Source of the DNA: UBA964 sp037444685
GTDB lineage: Bacteria; Pseudomonadota; Gammaproteobacteria; Steroidobacterales; Steroidobacteraceae
Reading direction: 5' to 3'
Assembly: GCA_037444685.1 (NCBI GenBank)
Contig: JBBILX010000006.1
Coordinates: forward strand, 62,001 to 126,000
Length of the DNA: 64,000 nucleotides
Shown here piece by piece: positions 16,096 through 24,811 of the stretch. Positions within the stretch are counted from its first letter, which is position 1, and each line of letters starts with the position of its first letter. The notes beneath the pieces were generated by a model. The model was not told the DNA's origin. It did no database searches and was given only the letters and a program-made list of their open reading frames with translations. The translations under genes and the position numbers were made by a program.

Positions 16096-17576
16096 GGGGC
16101 GCAGCGGCGCTGCTCGGAGCAGCGTTCCTCGTCCACGCGCTCGGTTCGGCGCCTGTGCAATCCGCGTCGATTCCTGGCGTCGCGGGCGCCGAGTCGGCTA
16201 TCGTGCGCGTGCCGGATTTCGAACGCGCCGTGCTGCCGAATGGCCTGACGCTCGTGGTGATGCGGCGAGCGGAGGTGCCGCTGATCGCCTTCACGCTCGT
16301 GTTGCGCGGCGGGGCCATGGCGGAGCCCGTCGACAGGGCCGGTGTCGCGGCGCTGACCGCTGGTCTGCTCGAGAAGGGCGCCGGCCGGCGCAATGCCTAC
16401 GAGTTCGCTTCGGCGGTCGAGGGTGCCGGGGGCAGCTTCGGCGCATCGGCCGGCGTCGAGACGCTGCGCGTCACAGGACAGTTCCTCGCCCGCGATCGTG
16501 ACCTGATGCTGGAACTGCTCGCCGACGCGCTACGGCGCCCGCGTTTCGACGAGGGCGAGTTCGAGGCCCTGCGCCGTCGTCAGATCGAGTTCATCAAGGC
16601 GGCCAAGGACTCGGACCCGTCGTCGCTGATCGACAGCTACGGCCGCGCGCTGCTGTTCGGTGCGCACCCCTACGCGCGTCCGGTCTCCGGCAGCGAGCGC
16701 TCGCTCGCGACGCTGGCCATCGACGACGTGCGCGCCTACGCGCGCGGGCATTTCGGCGCCGATCGGGCGACGCTGGTCCTCACGGGTGACGTCGATCCGG
16801 CATGGGCGCGCGCGGCCGTGCGCCGGGCATTCGGCGACTGGAATCGCGCTCCGCGGCCGCTCGCGCCGCTCGCCGAGACGACACGCTTGCCCGGTCGCCG
16901 CGTGCTGCTCGTCGATTCGCCCGGTGCGTCGCAGGCCTACTTCTGGCTCGGCAACGTCGGCGTCGCGCGCCGCGATCCGCAGCGCGCCGCCATCGACGTC
17001 GTCAATACGCTGTACGGCGGACGTTTCACGTCGATCCTGAACACCGAGCTGCGCGTCAAATCGGGACTCTCCTATGGCGCGCGCTCGTCGTTCACGCTGG
17101 GCAGCGTGGCCGGTGAGTTCGCGATCCGCTCGTTCACCGTCGTCGACAATGCGCGCAAGGCCCTCGATCTTGCACTCGACACGCTGGAGCGGCTGCATCG
17201 GGAAGGCGTCGATGGCGAGTCCCTCGACTCCGGGCGACGCTATCTGCTCGGCCAGTTCCCGCTCGCCTACGAGACCGCGAGCCAGTGGGGCGGTGCACTG
17301 GCCGACCTCGAGTTCTTCGGCTTGGGACGCGACGACATTGAGACCTACGGACCGCGGATTGCAGCCGTCGATGGACCGGTCGTCCGCGCGGTGATCGCGC
17401 GCGCATTCCCGCGCAGCGACGACCTCGCAATCGTCCTGATCGGTGATGCCGCGCGGCTGCGCGAGGTCGCGGCCGCCTACGGGCCCGTCACCGAGATGTC
17501 GCTGACCGATCCCGACTTCGCGCCCGCGGCCGTCGTGGCGGGCAGGGACGGGGCGCCAGCCGCTCCCGCTCACTGA
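16092..17576 (+). CDS. M16 family peptidase-like protein, non-catalytic partner
   Basis: 494 residues beginning at a GTG that overlaps the upstream stop (GTGA). Residues 1-25 look like a signal peptide. The M16 fold is clear (PNGLTLVVMRRAEVPLIAF, GRFTSILNTELRVKSGLSYGA). The HxxEH motif is absent: the equivalent position reads LTAGLLEKGAG. The RxxxxGLSY-type Arg/Tyr segment, which helps bind substrate in partner subunits, is present. The likely role is to complete the catalytic chamber with the upstream HFFEH protein. The 3' end overlaps the convergent DUF924 gene by 7 bases. Confidence 0.9.
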   Translation: MRGAAALLGAAFLVHALGSAPVQSASIPGVAGAESAIVRVPDFERAVLPNGLTLVVMRRAEVPLIAFTLVLRGGAMAEPVDRAGVAALTAGLLEKGAGRRNAYEFASAVEGAGGSFGASAGVETLRVTGQFLARDRDLMLELLADALRRPRFDEGEFEALRRRQIEFIKAAKDSDPSSLIDSYGRALLFGAHPYARPVSGSERSLATLAIDDVRAYARGHFGADRATLVLTGDVDPAWARAAVRRAFGDWNRAPRPLAPLAETTRLPGRRVLLVDSPGASQAYFWLGNVGVARRDPQRAAIDVVNTLYGGRFTSILNTELRVKSGLSYGARSSFTLGSVAGEFAIRSFTVVDNARKALDLALDTLERLHREGVDGESLDSGRRYLLGQFPLAYETASQWGGALADLEFFGLGRDDIETYGPRIAAVDGPVVRAVIARAFPRSDDLAIVLIGDAARLREVAAAYGPVTEMSLTDPDFAPAAVVAGRDGAPAAPAH

Positions 17577-18190
17577 CCGAAGCGCCGGCCCTCGCGCGCC
17601 AGCCAGCGCTCCTCCTCGGTGGTGCTGTCGCGACCGAGCGCCGCGTTGCGATGGGGGAAGCGGCCAAAGCGTGCCACGATGTCGCGATGCAGGACCGCAT
17701 AGTCGAGCGTCGAGTCGAACACGTCGGCGAAGGCCGGTGGAGACTCGGCCCGGAGTCGTCGATACGCCGCGACCGACAGTTCCTGCAGTTCGGTCGACTC
17801 CGCGTGCTGGAGGGGCATGTAGAAGAAGATCCGCTCGACGACGTCGAGAGCGGCGTCGGCGGCCTGCTCCAGGCCCTGCCGGGCGAGAGTCGCGGCCATG
17901 GCGTCCCCAGCGAAAGCCGCGGCCGTGCCGCGGTGAATATTGCGCGGCAATTGATCGAGCAGCAGGATCAGCGCGAGACGCCGCCGGGGGCTGTCCGCCC
18001 AGGCGGCGAGCTCGCCGGCCAGCGCACGGGCAACGAGCCCGCCGAAGCGGCTCTCGAGGTCGCGGTCGCGCATCTCGACGAGTTCGGGAGTGTCGGCGCC
18101 GAACCAGAAGCGCATGCGCTCGCGCAGGCCCTGCGCCGTAAAGGGCCTCGGTCCGAACCAGAAATCGAGCAGCCGATGCGCGTGATCCAT
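17570..18190 (-). CDS. DUF924 family protein
   Basis: A 206-residue all-helical protein. Signatures of the family are LDFWFGP near the N-terminus, LALILLLDQLPRNIHRGTAAAFAGD in the centre and the FGRFPHRNAALGR..T.EE..WL block near the C-terminus. The last block closely matches the family signature. The fold is TPR-like; no activity is established. The start is the ATG of MDHAHRLLDFWFG. It is convergent with the M16 partner gene and divergent from the glutaredoxin-DinB gene. Confidence 0.88.
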   Translation of the reverse strand: MDHAHRLLDFWFGPRPFTAQGLRERMRFWFGADTPELVEMRDRDLESRFGGLVARALAGELAAWADSPRRRLALILLLDQLPRNIHRGTAAAFAGDAMAATLARQGLEQAADAALDVVERIFFYMPLQHAESTELQELSVAAYRRLRAESPPAFADVFDSTLDYAVLHRDIVARFGRFPHRNAALGRDSTTEEERWLAREGRRFGQ

Positions 18191-18318
18191 CCGGCGAGCA
18201 TAGAGCGGTTGCGTCGCGCCTGCCGAACTGCGCGCCGACGGATAGCGTCTCGGCCGGACAGCGCTGCACGGCGGGGCGCGACCGGCCTATCATCGGCGGA
18301 TCGTTCACCGAGCGCCGC

Positions 18319-19143
18319 ATGACCGCATCCACGGACACGACTTCCGCCGGACAGTTGATCTTCTACTGGCAGCCCGGGTGCACGAGCTGCCTGCGCACGC
18401 GCGAGTTCCTCGAGCGCCATGGGATCGCTTACGAGTCGGTCAACGTCTTGCGGGACCCTGGCGCGCACGAAGCGCTGCGGCGTCTCGGAGTGCGCACGGT
18501 GCCGCTGCTCGTACGCGGCGATCGCTGGGTGTCGGCGCAGGATCCCGCCGAGGTCGCGCGCTTCGTCGGCTTGCCGTGGGCCGGCAGACGACTGGAGGGC
18601 GGTGACCTGCTCGGACGGCTCGAAGCGTTGCTCGACATCGCGGCCTCTTTCGCCGCGCGCTGGCCCGCGCGCCGGCTCCGCGACAGCCTGCCGGGACGGG
18701 ACCGCAGCCACGCGGACCTCCTCTATCACGTCGCCATGATCGTCGAGGGACTGCTCGATGCGGCCGATCCGGAGCGCGGCGGCGCGCTGACCTACGCGCA
18801 CTTCGAGCGCCGGCCGCCACCCGCTGATGTCGAGCCCGTTCGGCTCGCAGGCCGGCTGCTCGAAACCTGCGCGTCGCTGCGACGGCTCCGTGAACGGGGC
18901 TTTCCGGCAGGCCCGGCCGTCACCGTCAATACGTATTACGGGGCCCGTCCGGTTCATGAGGTCATTGAGCGCACCACCTGGCACGTCGCGCAGCACATTC
19001 GCCAGATCGAGCACCTTGCGCGTGAGGTGCTCCGGCTGGCGGACGTGCCAGACGTCGATGCCGCGCTGCTGGCCGGTTTGCCGTTGCCGGAGCGCATCTG
19101 GGATGCGGAGATTCAGTTCGGCGCCACGGCCGCGCTAGACTGA
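18319..19143 (+). CDS. Glutaredoxin-DinB domain fusion protein
   Basis: 274 residues. Residues 12-95 are a glutaredoxin-like thioredoxin fold with the redox pair C21-T-S-C24 and the cis-proline motif VRTVPLLV. Residues of about 105-260 form a four-helix bundle resembling DinB/YfiT enzymes. Histidines are at LLYHVAMI and in TTWHVAQHIRQIEHL, which would supply a metal site. DinB-fold proteins include bacillithiol- and mycothiol-dependent transferases, so linking one to a glutaredoxin suggests thiol chemistry such as a glutathione-dependent reaction; this is inference. No signal peptide is present. It is followed after 24 bases by a methyltransferase gene. Confidence 0.8.
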   Translation: MTASTDTTSAGQLIFYWQPGCTSCLRTREFLERHGIAYESVNVLRDPGAHEALRRLGVRTVPLLVRGDRWVSAQDPAEVARFVGLPWAGRRLEGGDLLGRLEALLDIAASFAARWPARRLRDSLPGRDRSHADLLYHVAMIVEGLLDAADPERGGALTYAHFERRPPPADVEPVRLAGRLLETCASLRRLRERGFPAGPAVTVNTYYGARPVHEVIERTTWHVAQHIRQIEHLAREVLRLADVPDVDAALLAGLPLPERIWDAEIQFGATAALD

Positions 19144-19167
19144 GGTCACAGAGCAAGGAGGACTCGG

Positions 19168-20214
19168 ATGGATGTTTCCCTGAAGCAGACGGGCCGCGCC
19201 GGGATCGAGTTCGCGGCCGACCTCGGCGCCGTCGGGGCGCGGATGCGCGCGCAGATCGCGCGCGACATGGCCGGCAAGCAGCTCGATGACAGCTCGCTGG
19301 CGGCGGACCTCGATGCCCGGCTGCGTCAAGTCGACGCGGCGCTCGCCGATTCGCACGCCTACGCTTCGCTCGGCATGGTCAGCGAGTGGGCCGGCCGCAA
19401 TCACGGGCGCATCGCACAGGCGGCTTTCGAGGAACTGCGCGAGGAGCTCGCGCCCAGGCTCGATGCACTGCTCGAGAAGGGGCCGACCCGGATCGAGCGC
19501 CGGCTCGAGGGAGACCTGCCCGCGTACTTCAGGGGCTGGCGGATCCATCGCACGACCGGTGGCTGGGACGGTCATCCGTATCAGGGCTTCGTCCACGGGG
19601 AGCTGCTGCATCGCGAGTACGTGGCCCGCAACTACCCGGGGGACATCTTCGCGCAGCGACGCGAGATCCTCTCGGTCCTGCCGCGCAAAGACTACCGGCG
19701 CATCCTGGAGATCGGCACGAGCAGCGCCCATTACACCCTGCAGATCGCCCGGACCTTTCCCGAGGCCGAGATCTGGGGCTGCGATCTGTCGTTGCGGATG
19801 CTCGAGCAGGCGCAGCGCGTCGCCAACGAACATGGCTATCACTGGAGGTTGTTCCAGGTGGCCGGCGAAGACACGGGTTTCGAGGCCGCGAGTTTCGACC
19901 TCGTCACCTCGTACATCGTCATGCACGAGATTCCCGCCGCGATCACCGAGGCGCAGCTGCGTGAAGCCTTCCGCGTACTGCGGCCCGGCGGCGACCTGCT
20001 GTTCAGTGACGTGACCCGCTATGCCGCACTCGACCGCACCGGTGAGTTCTGGGCGGAGTATCTGGCAGTCAACGGCGGAGAGCCGTTCTGGCGCGAGGCC
20101 GCGAGCCTCGACCTCAAGGCGGCCGCCGAGCGGGCCGGCTTCGTCAACGTGCGTTCGGAGGGTCTCGGCGGCGCCAAGTACCCGTGGTACGTCTACGGAC
20201 AGAAGCCCGCATGA
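19168..20214 (+). CDS. Class I SAM-dependent methyltransferase
   Basis: 348 residues. An N-terminal helical region of about 165 residues precedes a Rossmann methyltransferase domain. Motif I is ILEIGTSSAHYTLQIA, followed by an acidic WGCDLS, a post-motif segment SFDLVTSYIVMHEIP, and LRPGGDLLFSDV. The substrate is not evident. A strong AAGGAGGA lies about 8 bases before the ATG. The stop overlaps the next ATG (ATGA), and a PQQ-dependent dehydrogenase follows, so the three genes look like one operon. Confidence 0.87.
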   Translation: MDVSLKQTGRAGIEFAADLGAVGARMRAQIARDMAGKQLDDSSLAADLDARLRQVDAALADSHAYASLGMVSEWAGRNHGRIAQAAFEELREELAPRLDALLEKGPTRIERRLEGDLPAYFRGWRIHRTTGGWDGHPYQGFVHGELLHREYVARNYPGDIFAQRREILSVLPRKDYRRILEIGTSSAHYTLQIARTFPEAEIWGCDLSLRMLEQAQRVANEHGYHWRLFQVAGEDTGFEAASFDLVTSYIVMHEIPAAITEAQLREAFRVLRPGGDLLFSDVTRYAALDRTGEFWAEYLAVNGGEPFWREAASLDLKAAAERAGFVNVRSEGLGGAKYPWYVYGQKPA

Positions 20215-20483
20215 GCCAGATCGACACGCGGCACCTGCTGCCCAACGATCACGCCGTCCGCAACGATCCCGTTGCCCAGCTCGCGCTGACGCTCGCGAAA
20301 GAGCTCTGGCTGCTCCGCGATCGCCAGATCGTCCTCGAATCCGTACTCGCCGAGAAGGGCGTCGCGACGGCTGAGCTCATCGATTCGTACCAGCCGAGCG
20401 GCCCCGTGCGGGAGCGTCTCGCGCGCGAGCGCAAGCGCTTCCTCGAGGAGATCCAGAGCGCGCTGAGCCCCGCTCCAGGCTGA
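20211..20483 (+). CDS. Small conserved-type protein (90 aa) in methyltransferase/PQQ operon
   Basis: A 90-residue protein I do not recognise. It starts MSQIDTRHLLPNDHAVRNDPVAQLALTLAKELW and is mostly helical, with a central LLRDRQIVLESVLAEKG and a basic C-terminal helix rich in Arg and Glu. No signal peptide or membrane segment is seen. The ATG overlaps the methyltransferase stop (ATGA), and the next gene starts 2 bases after its stop. It is therefore firmly embedded in the operon, perhaps as a subunit or chaperone. That role is inference from position only. Confidence 0.7.
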   Translation: MSQIDTRHLLPNDHAVRNDPVAQLALTLAKELWLLRDRQIVLESVLAEKGVATAELIDSYQPSGPVRERLARERKRFLEEIQSALSPAPG

Positions 20484-20485
20484 AC

Positions 20486-22465
20486 ATGCCCAGGGTCACC
20501 ACGGTCGCGTCGTTTGCGGCGGCATTCGTCGTGAGCCTCTCCATCGCGCCGCCCGCGGCCGCGTCGGATCCTGCGCCCGGCGACTGGCCGGCGTTCGGCC
20601 GCGATCCGGGCGGAAGCCAGTATTCGCCGCTGCGGACCATCGATGTGCGCAATGTCGCGCGGCTGCGCCGCGTCTGGGTGCACCGGTCCGGAGATTTCAT
20701 CGACGCTCCTTCGCCGAAGGGCACGGCCTTCCAGGCCACGCCGATTCACGTCAATGGCACGCTCTACTACTGCACACCGTTCGGCCGGGTCTTCGCGCTC
20801 GATCCCGCGACGGGCGCGGAGCGCTGGGTGTTCGATCCTCGCGCCGCGGATCCTGCGACCGGCCGGCCGGTCACCACGGCGCCGCGCATGCCGATGCGCT
20901 GTCGCGGCGTCGCGTTCTGGCAGGAGGCCGCGTCGGGTACCGGAGCGGACCGCGCGGCGGACGCCGTTGCCCCGTCCGTCTGTGCTCGGCGGATCTTCGC
21001 GCACGGCGACAGCGGCCGCATCTATGCCCTGCACGCCGACACCGGCCGGCTCTGCGAGGATTTCGGCGCCGCGCGCGGTCACGGCGGCTTCGTCTCGCAC
21101 AACGACTACGAGAACTTCGGCGAGGGCTTCGGCGGCGCGTCCGGCTCGCCGCCCGTGATACTCGGCGACCTCGTGATCTCCGGCACCGCGGTCAACGACG
21201 GCATCGCCAATGCCAAGGACGGCATCGTGCGCGCCTTCGATGGGCGGAGCGGCGCACTGCGCTGGGAGTTCAACCCTATCCCGCCGGACAAGCGCATGGT
21301 CTCGGGTGCCGCGAACGTCTGGTCGACGATCAGCGTCGATCCGGCGCGCCGGCTCGTTTTCCTGCCGACGACCAGCCCGTCCACGGATTACTACGGTGGT
21401 GGGCGGACTTTCGAGATCCCGCTGGCGAACTCGATCGTCGCGCTCGATGGCGACACCGGGACGGTGAAGTGGTCTTTCCAGACCGTCCGCCACGACCTGT
21501 TCGATTACGACCTCGTCGGCCATCCGCTGCTTGTCGACATCCGGCGCGCCGGCCGGACGATTCCGGCGGCGCTGCTGCAGACGAAGATGGGCTGGTTGTT
21601 CGGCTTCGAGCGCGAAACCGGCCGGCCTTTGTGGCCGATCGTCGAAAGACCCGTGCCAGCCTCGGACGTGCCCGGCGAGAGCGCTGCGCCGACGCAGCCG
21701 GTACCGGAGGGCATGGCGACCTTTGCCCGCCAGACGATGCGGCGCGACGAGCTGTTCGGCCTGACGCCGCTCGATCGCGCCGCCTGCCAGCGCCGCTTCG
21801 ACGAGTTGCGGTACGAGGGCATGTACACCCCGCCCTCGATCCGCGGCTCGCTGCTGTTCCCATCGGCGCTCGGCGGCGGAAACTGGGGCGGCGCCGCCTA
21901 CGATCCCGTCAACAACCTGCTGGTCATCAAGGCCGAGAACCTCGCGACCGTGCTGCGCGTGATCCGCAAGCAGGATCCCGCGAAGGAGGACGCGGTACCG
22001 CCGAAGGACTACCTGACGAGACCGCTGCTCGGCACGCCGTACCGGATCGAGGGCGAGCTGTTCGTCTCGCCGCTCGGCATCCCTTGCACGCCGCCACCCT
22101 GGGGCACGCTCGCCGCGATCGATCTCGATACCGGCAGGATTCGCTGGCAGATCCCGCTCGGCCAGATCCGTCGCGCGGGCATCACGATTCCGAAGCGGGC
22201 GAACTGGGGGTCGCCGAACGTCGGGGGGCCAATCGTGACGGCGGGTGGCGTCGTGTTCATCGGCGCCGCGATGGACCAGAAGCTGCGCGCGATCGACGTC
22301 AAGACGGGCCGCGAACTCTGGGCCGGGGACCTGCCTGCGCCCGGCATGGCCGTGCCAATGACCTATCTTGCGAACGGCAGACAGTACGTGGCGATCGCCG
22401 CGGGCGGCAGCGCCACGGCCGGCACGAAGATCAGCGACGCGCTCGTGGCGTTCGCGCTCGAGTGA
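20486..22465 (+). CDS. PQQ-dependent quinoprotein dehydrogenase
   Basis: 659 residues. Residues 1-27 are a signal peptide ending AAAS. The mature protein starts DWPAFGRDPGGSQYSPL, typical of quinoprotein alcohol/glucose dehydrogenases. Repeated propeller blades follow, with tryptophan-docking motifs such as VFALDPATGAERWVF and IVALDGDTGTVKWSF. Near the C-terminus are WGSPNVGGPIVTAGGVVFIGAAMD and LRAIDVKTGRELW. It lacks the N-terminal membrane anchor of E. coli Gcd and any CxxCH haem motif, so it is probably a soluble periplasmic enzyme. PQQ synthesis genes are not in the window. It is the last gene of a three-gene unit. Confidence 0.9.
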   Translation: MPRVTTVASFAAAFVVSLSIAPPAAASDPAPGDWPAFGRDPGGSQYSPLRTIDVRNVARLRRVWVHRSGDFIDAPSPKGTAFQATPIHVNGTLYYCTPFGRVFALDPATGAERWVFDPRAADPATGRPVTTAPRMPMRCRGVAFWQEAASGTGADRAADAVAPSVCARRIFAHGDSGRIYALHADTGRLCEDFGAARGHGGFVSHNDYENFGEGFGGASGSPPVILGDLVISGTAVNDGIANAKDGIVRAFDGRSGALRWEFNPIPPDKRMVSGAANVWSTISVDPARRLVFLPTTSPSTDYYGGGRTFEIPLANSIVALDGDTGTVKWSFQTVRHDLFDYDLVGHPLLVDIRRAGRTIPAALLQTKMGWLFGFERETGRPLWPIVERPVPASDVPGESAAPTQPVPEGMATFARQTMRRDELFGLTPLDRAACQRRFDELRYEGMYTPPSIRGSLLFPSALGGGNWGGAAYDPVNNLLVIKAENLATVLRVIRKQDPAKEDAVPPKDYLTRPLLGTPYRIEGELFVSPLGIPCTPPPWGTLAAIDLDTGRIRWQIPLGQIRRAGITIPKRANWGSPNVGGPIVTAGGVVFIGAAMDQKLRAIDVKTGRELWAGDLPAPGMAVPMTYLANGRQYVAIAAGGSATAGTKISDALVAFALE

Positions 22466-22492
22466 GGTGTGCGCTCGTCTTGAGGAGACTCC

Positions 22493-23011
22493 ATGGCTAG
22501 TCTGCAACTGACCCGGATTTCCGCCGAATCGCTGCCCGTCCCCGGGGCGGACCCGTGGTACGTCAACGCCGGCGATGCCGCGATGACCGTGATGACCGAC
22601 TTCAGCGATCGTCACTCGGTCACGGTGGCCGCAGCGGCCTCCCTCGATGCGGCGCTCGATCACATGAAGCACACCGGTGTGCGCTGCGCTTTCGTGCTCG
22701 ACGACACCTCGCAAAGCGTGATCGGCATGGTCACCGCCTACGACATCATGGGCGACCGGCCCATGCAGATCATGCAGGCGACCGAGGTGTCGCGCGCGGA
22801 GCTCAGCGTCCGTAATCTCATGCGGGCGCTGCCGGACTGCCCGGTGCTCAGACTCGAGGACGTCGTGCGCGCGACGGTCGGCGAAGTCATGCGCCTGTTC
22901 GAGGAGAGCGGGCTGACCCACATTCCGGTGGTCGAAACGGCGGGCGGTGGCCAGCTGCGGCTGCGCGGGATGTTCTCAGCCGCGCGGCTCCGGCGGGTCC
23001 TGCGCCGCTGA
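22493..23011 (+). CDS. CBS-domain protein
   Basis: 172 residues with two CBS repeats forming one Bateman module. The first runs from about 35 to 95 (SVTVAAAASLDAALDHMKHTGVRCAFVLD...VIGMVTAYDI). The second runs from about 103 to 170 (RNLMRALPDCPVLRLEDVV...VMRLFEESGLTHIPVVE...LRGMFSAARL). Such modules bind adenine nucleotides and usually regulate a partner; no enzymatic domain is attached. GAGGAGA precedes the ATG. Its 3' end overlaps the convergent DUF2269 gene by 36 bases. Confidence 0.88.
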   Translation: MASLQLTRISAESLPVPGADPWYVNAGDAAMTVMTDFSDRHSVTVAAAASLDAALDHMKHTGVRCAFVLDDTSQSVIGMVTAYDIMGDRPMQIMQATEVSRAELSVRNLMRALPDCPVLRLEDVVRATVGEVMRLFEESGLTHIPVVETAGGGQLRLRGMFSAARLRRVLRR

Positions 23012-23515
23012 CGCGATCGCGGCAGATGGCTCCGCCGGACCGCGGCGCCGCGGCCGCGGACGCCAGACGGCGAGCAGCAGGTTGACGAAGGACAGCGCCA
23101 GCATCGTCCACAGGCCCAGCCACTCAGTGCGCAGCAGCGGCGCCAGCGCGACTGCGTCGCTCTGGCCACTCGCGACCGCCGCCTCCGACAGCTCCATGAC
23201 CTTCCTGCCCGTGGCCTGGATGTTCAGCAGCGTGCCCTCGAACATCGCGATGCCGAGCAGAGCCTTGATCCAGGCCCACCCGGCGTCCATGTAGGCGCGG
23301 TTGGCGGCAATCGAGAGCAGCCCGCTGATCAGCACGATCGCGAGCGAGGGCACGAGCATCCAGCGTGCGATCGCATCCATGCCGCGGCGGATCGCGGCAT
23401 AGCCTTCGAGCGAGTCCTGCGGTGCCGACAACAGCAGCACGAGGGAGGCGGCGAGCGCGCCCATCACGCCGATCGCGCCGAGCTCGTGCAGCGCCTTGAG
23501 AAGCCTTGAGATCAT
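22976..23515 (-). CDS. DUF2269 family membrane protein
   Basis: 179 residues with four hydrophobic helices (about 12-32, 52-70, 80-97 and 132-150) and a basic, proline-rich cytoplasmic tail. The pattern ALHELGAIGVMGALAAS in helix 1 and AGWAWIKALLGIAMFEG in helix 3 matches DUF2269 inner-membrane proteins. No function is established. It overlaps the end of the CBS gene on the opposite strand and is divergent from the downstream hydrolase. Confidence 0.8.
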   Translation of the reverse strand: MISRLLKALHELGAIGVMGALAASLVLLLSAPQDSLEGYAAIRRGMDAIARWMLVPSLAIVLISGLLSIAANRAYMDAGWAWIKALLGIAMFEGTLLNIQATGRKVMELSEAAVASGQSDAVALAPLLRTEWLGLWTMLALSFVNLLLAVWRPRPRRRGPAEPSAAIASAAQDPPEPRG

Positions 23516-23617
23516 GGTGCGCCAGTCTAGACGGACCTTCGCCCGGGTTGGCGACTACAATCGCCGGTGCGGCTCACTCGGGCGCCGCTTTCTCTGGGCA
23601 ACGGGAGATCCAACCTG

Positions 23618-24574
23618 ATGTGTTCGTCGGCCCCACGCCAGCGGATTCACGGCCTGATGCTTGCTGCGATCTGCGGGGTGGCGCTCAGTGCGCCGTCATG
23701 GGCTGCGCCCGGCCTCCGCTATCAGACGGTCGAGGGCGAGGGTGGGGTGCCTCTCAACGTGGTCTCGGCGGGCGATCCCTCCCGGCCGGCGCTGCTGCTC
23801 GTACACGGCATCGGCCAGAGCCACGTCTCATTCGAGGCTCAGTTGCGCGGATCGATCCCGGCGCAGTTCCACGTCGTGTCCTTCGACCTGCGCGGCCATG
23901 GCAATTCGGGCAAGCCGTGGAACGCGACGGACTACACCGACTCGGCCAAATGGGCCGGAGACGTGCGTCGGGTCATCGAGGCGCTCGGGCTGCGCAAGCC
24001 TGTGTTGCTAGGCTGGTCCTACGGCACACTTGTGGTCGCGGATTACCTGCGTCACCACGGGACGAACGACCTCTCCGGCATCGTCCTGACCGGTGCCTAC
24101 GGCGGACTGACGCCGCCGCCGCCGCCTGCGCCGCCGGCCATCGCCGAGCGCATGGCCCGCAACCGCGAGCTGCAGTGGAGCGCGGACCCGCTCGAAAACG
24201 CCGCGGCCGCCCGTGCCACGGCGGCGCAGCTCACGGCCCGCGACATGGGTGATGAATGGCGTGCGCGTGCGGCGCAGATCGCGATGATGCTGCCGGCCTA
24301 TGCTCGCCGGCACATGTTCGATCGGTCGCTCGCCAACCTAGATCTCATCGGGAAGATCGACGTGCCGATGATGATTGTGGTCGGCGGCAAGGATCTCAGC
24401 ACACCCGAGGCCGCCGCTCGCGAACTCGCCGCGAAGCTCGAGCGCCAGGGCGTGCGGACGGTCGTCAGCGTCTACCCGGACGCAGGCCATTCGCCGTTCG
24501 CCGAGGAACCGGCCCGATTCAATGCCGAGCTCGCCGAGTTCGTCCGCGCCGTGCGTGATCCCTCGGCACGGTAA
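23618..24574 (+). CDS. Exported alpha/beta hydrolase
   Basis: 318 residues. Residues 1-32 form a signal peptide (LMLAAICGVALSAPSWAA). The hydrolase core shows the oxyanion motif LLVHGIGQSHVSF and an RGHGNSGKP turn. The nucleophile elbow is GWSYG (serine), the acid lies in MIVVGGKDLSTP and the histidine in DAGHSPFAEEP. The triad is complete and the placement of GHGNS resembles the peroxidase/esterase branch. The substrate is unknown. The ATG at 23618 is favoured by GGGAGA 9 bases upstream and by the signal peptide; the frame also extends to 23567. Confidence 0.87.
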   Translation: MCSSAPRQRIHGLMLAAICGVALSAPSWAAPGLRYQTVEGEGGVPLNVVSAGDPSRPALLLVHGIGQSHVSFEAQLRGSIPAQFHVVSFDLRGHGNSGKPWNATDYTDSAKWAGDVRRVIEALGLRKPVLLGWSYGTLVVADYLRHHGTNDLSGIVLTGAYGGLTPPPPPAPPAIAERMARNRELQWSADPLENAAAARATAAQLTARDMGDEWRARAAQIAMMLPAYARRHMFDRSLANLDLIGKIDVPMMIVVGGKDLSTPEAAARELAAKLERQGVRTVVSVYPDAGHSPFAEEPARFNAELAEFVRAVRDPSAR

Positions 24575-24811
24575 CCCGGAATGCCGGGAGAATAGGCGCC
24601 GCAGCCTGCGGGCCTCGGTCGACGGTCCGGCCTGGCGGCAAGCCCGGGCAGCCAGGACGGGCGGGTTGCATCTCAGGGCGCTGTTGCCAGAGACTTTATG
24701 GCCAAAGCGCGGTCTCGTCAGTTCTGCCTGTCGTTCCTGGTCTCAGTCGAGGAGCCGACGAGCATTCGCCGATCCCAGAAGTCCGTTCTCCAGTTGTTCG
24801 AAGGGGGGACC

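Noticed and set aside
18975..18990. TGGCACG at 18975, a possible second RpoN site
   Set aside because: The -12 TTGC is missing at the right distance; it lies inside the glutaredoxin-DinB coding sequence.
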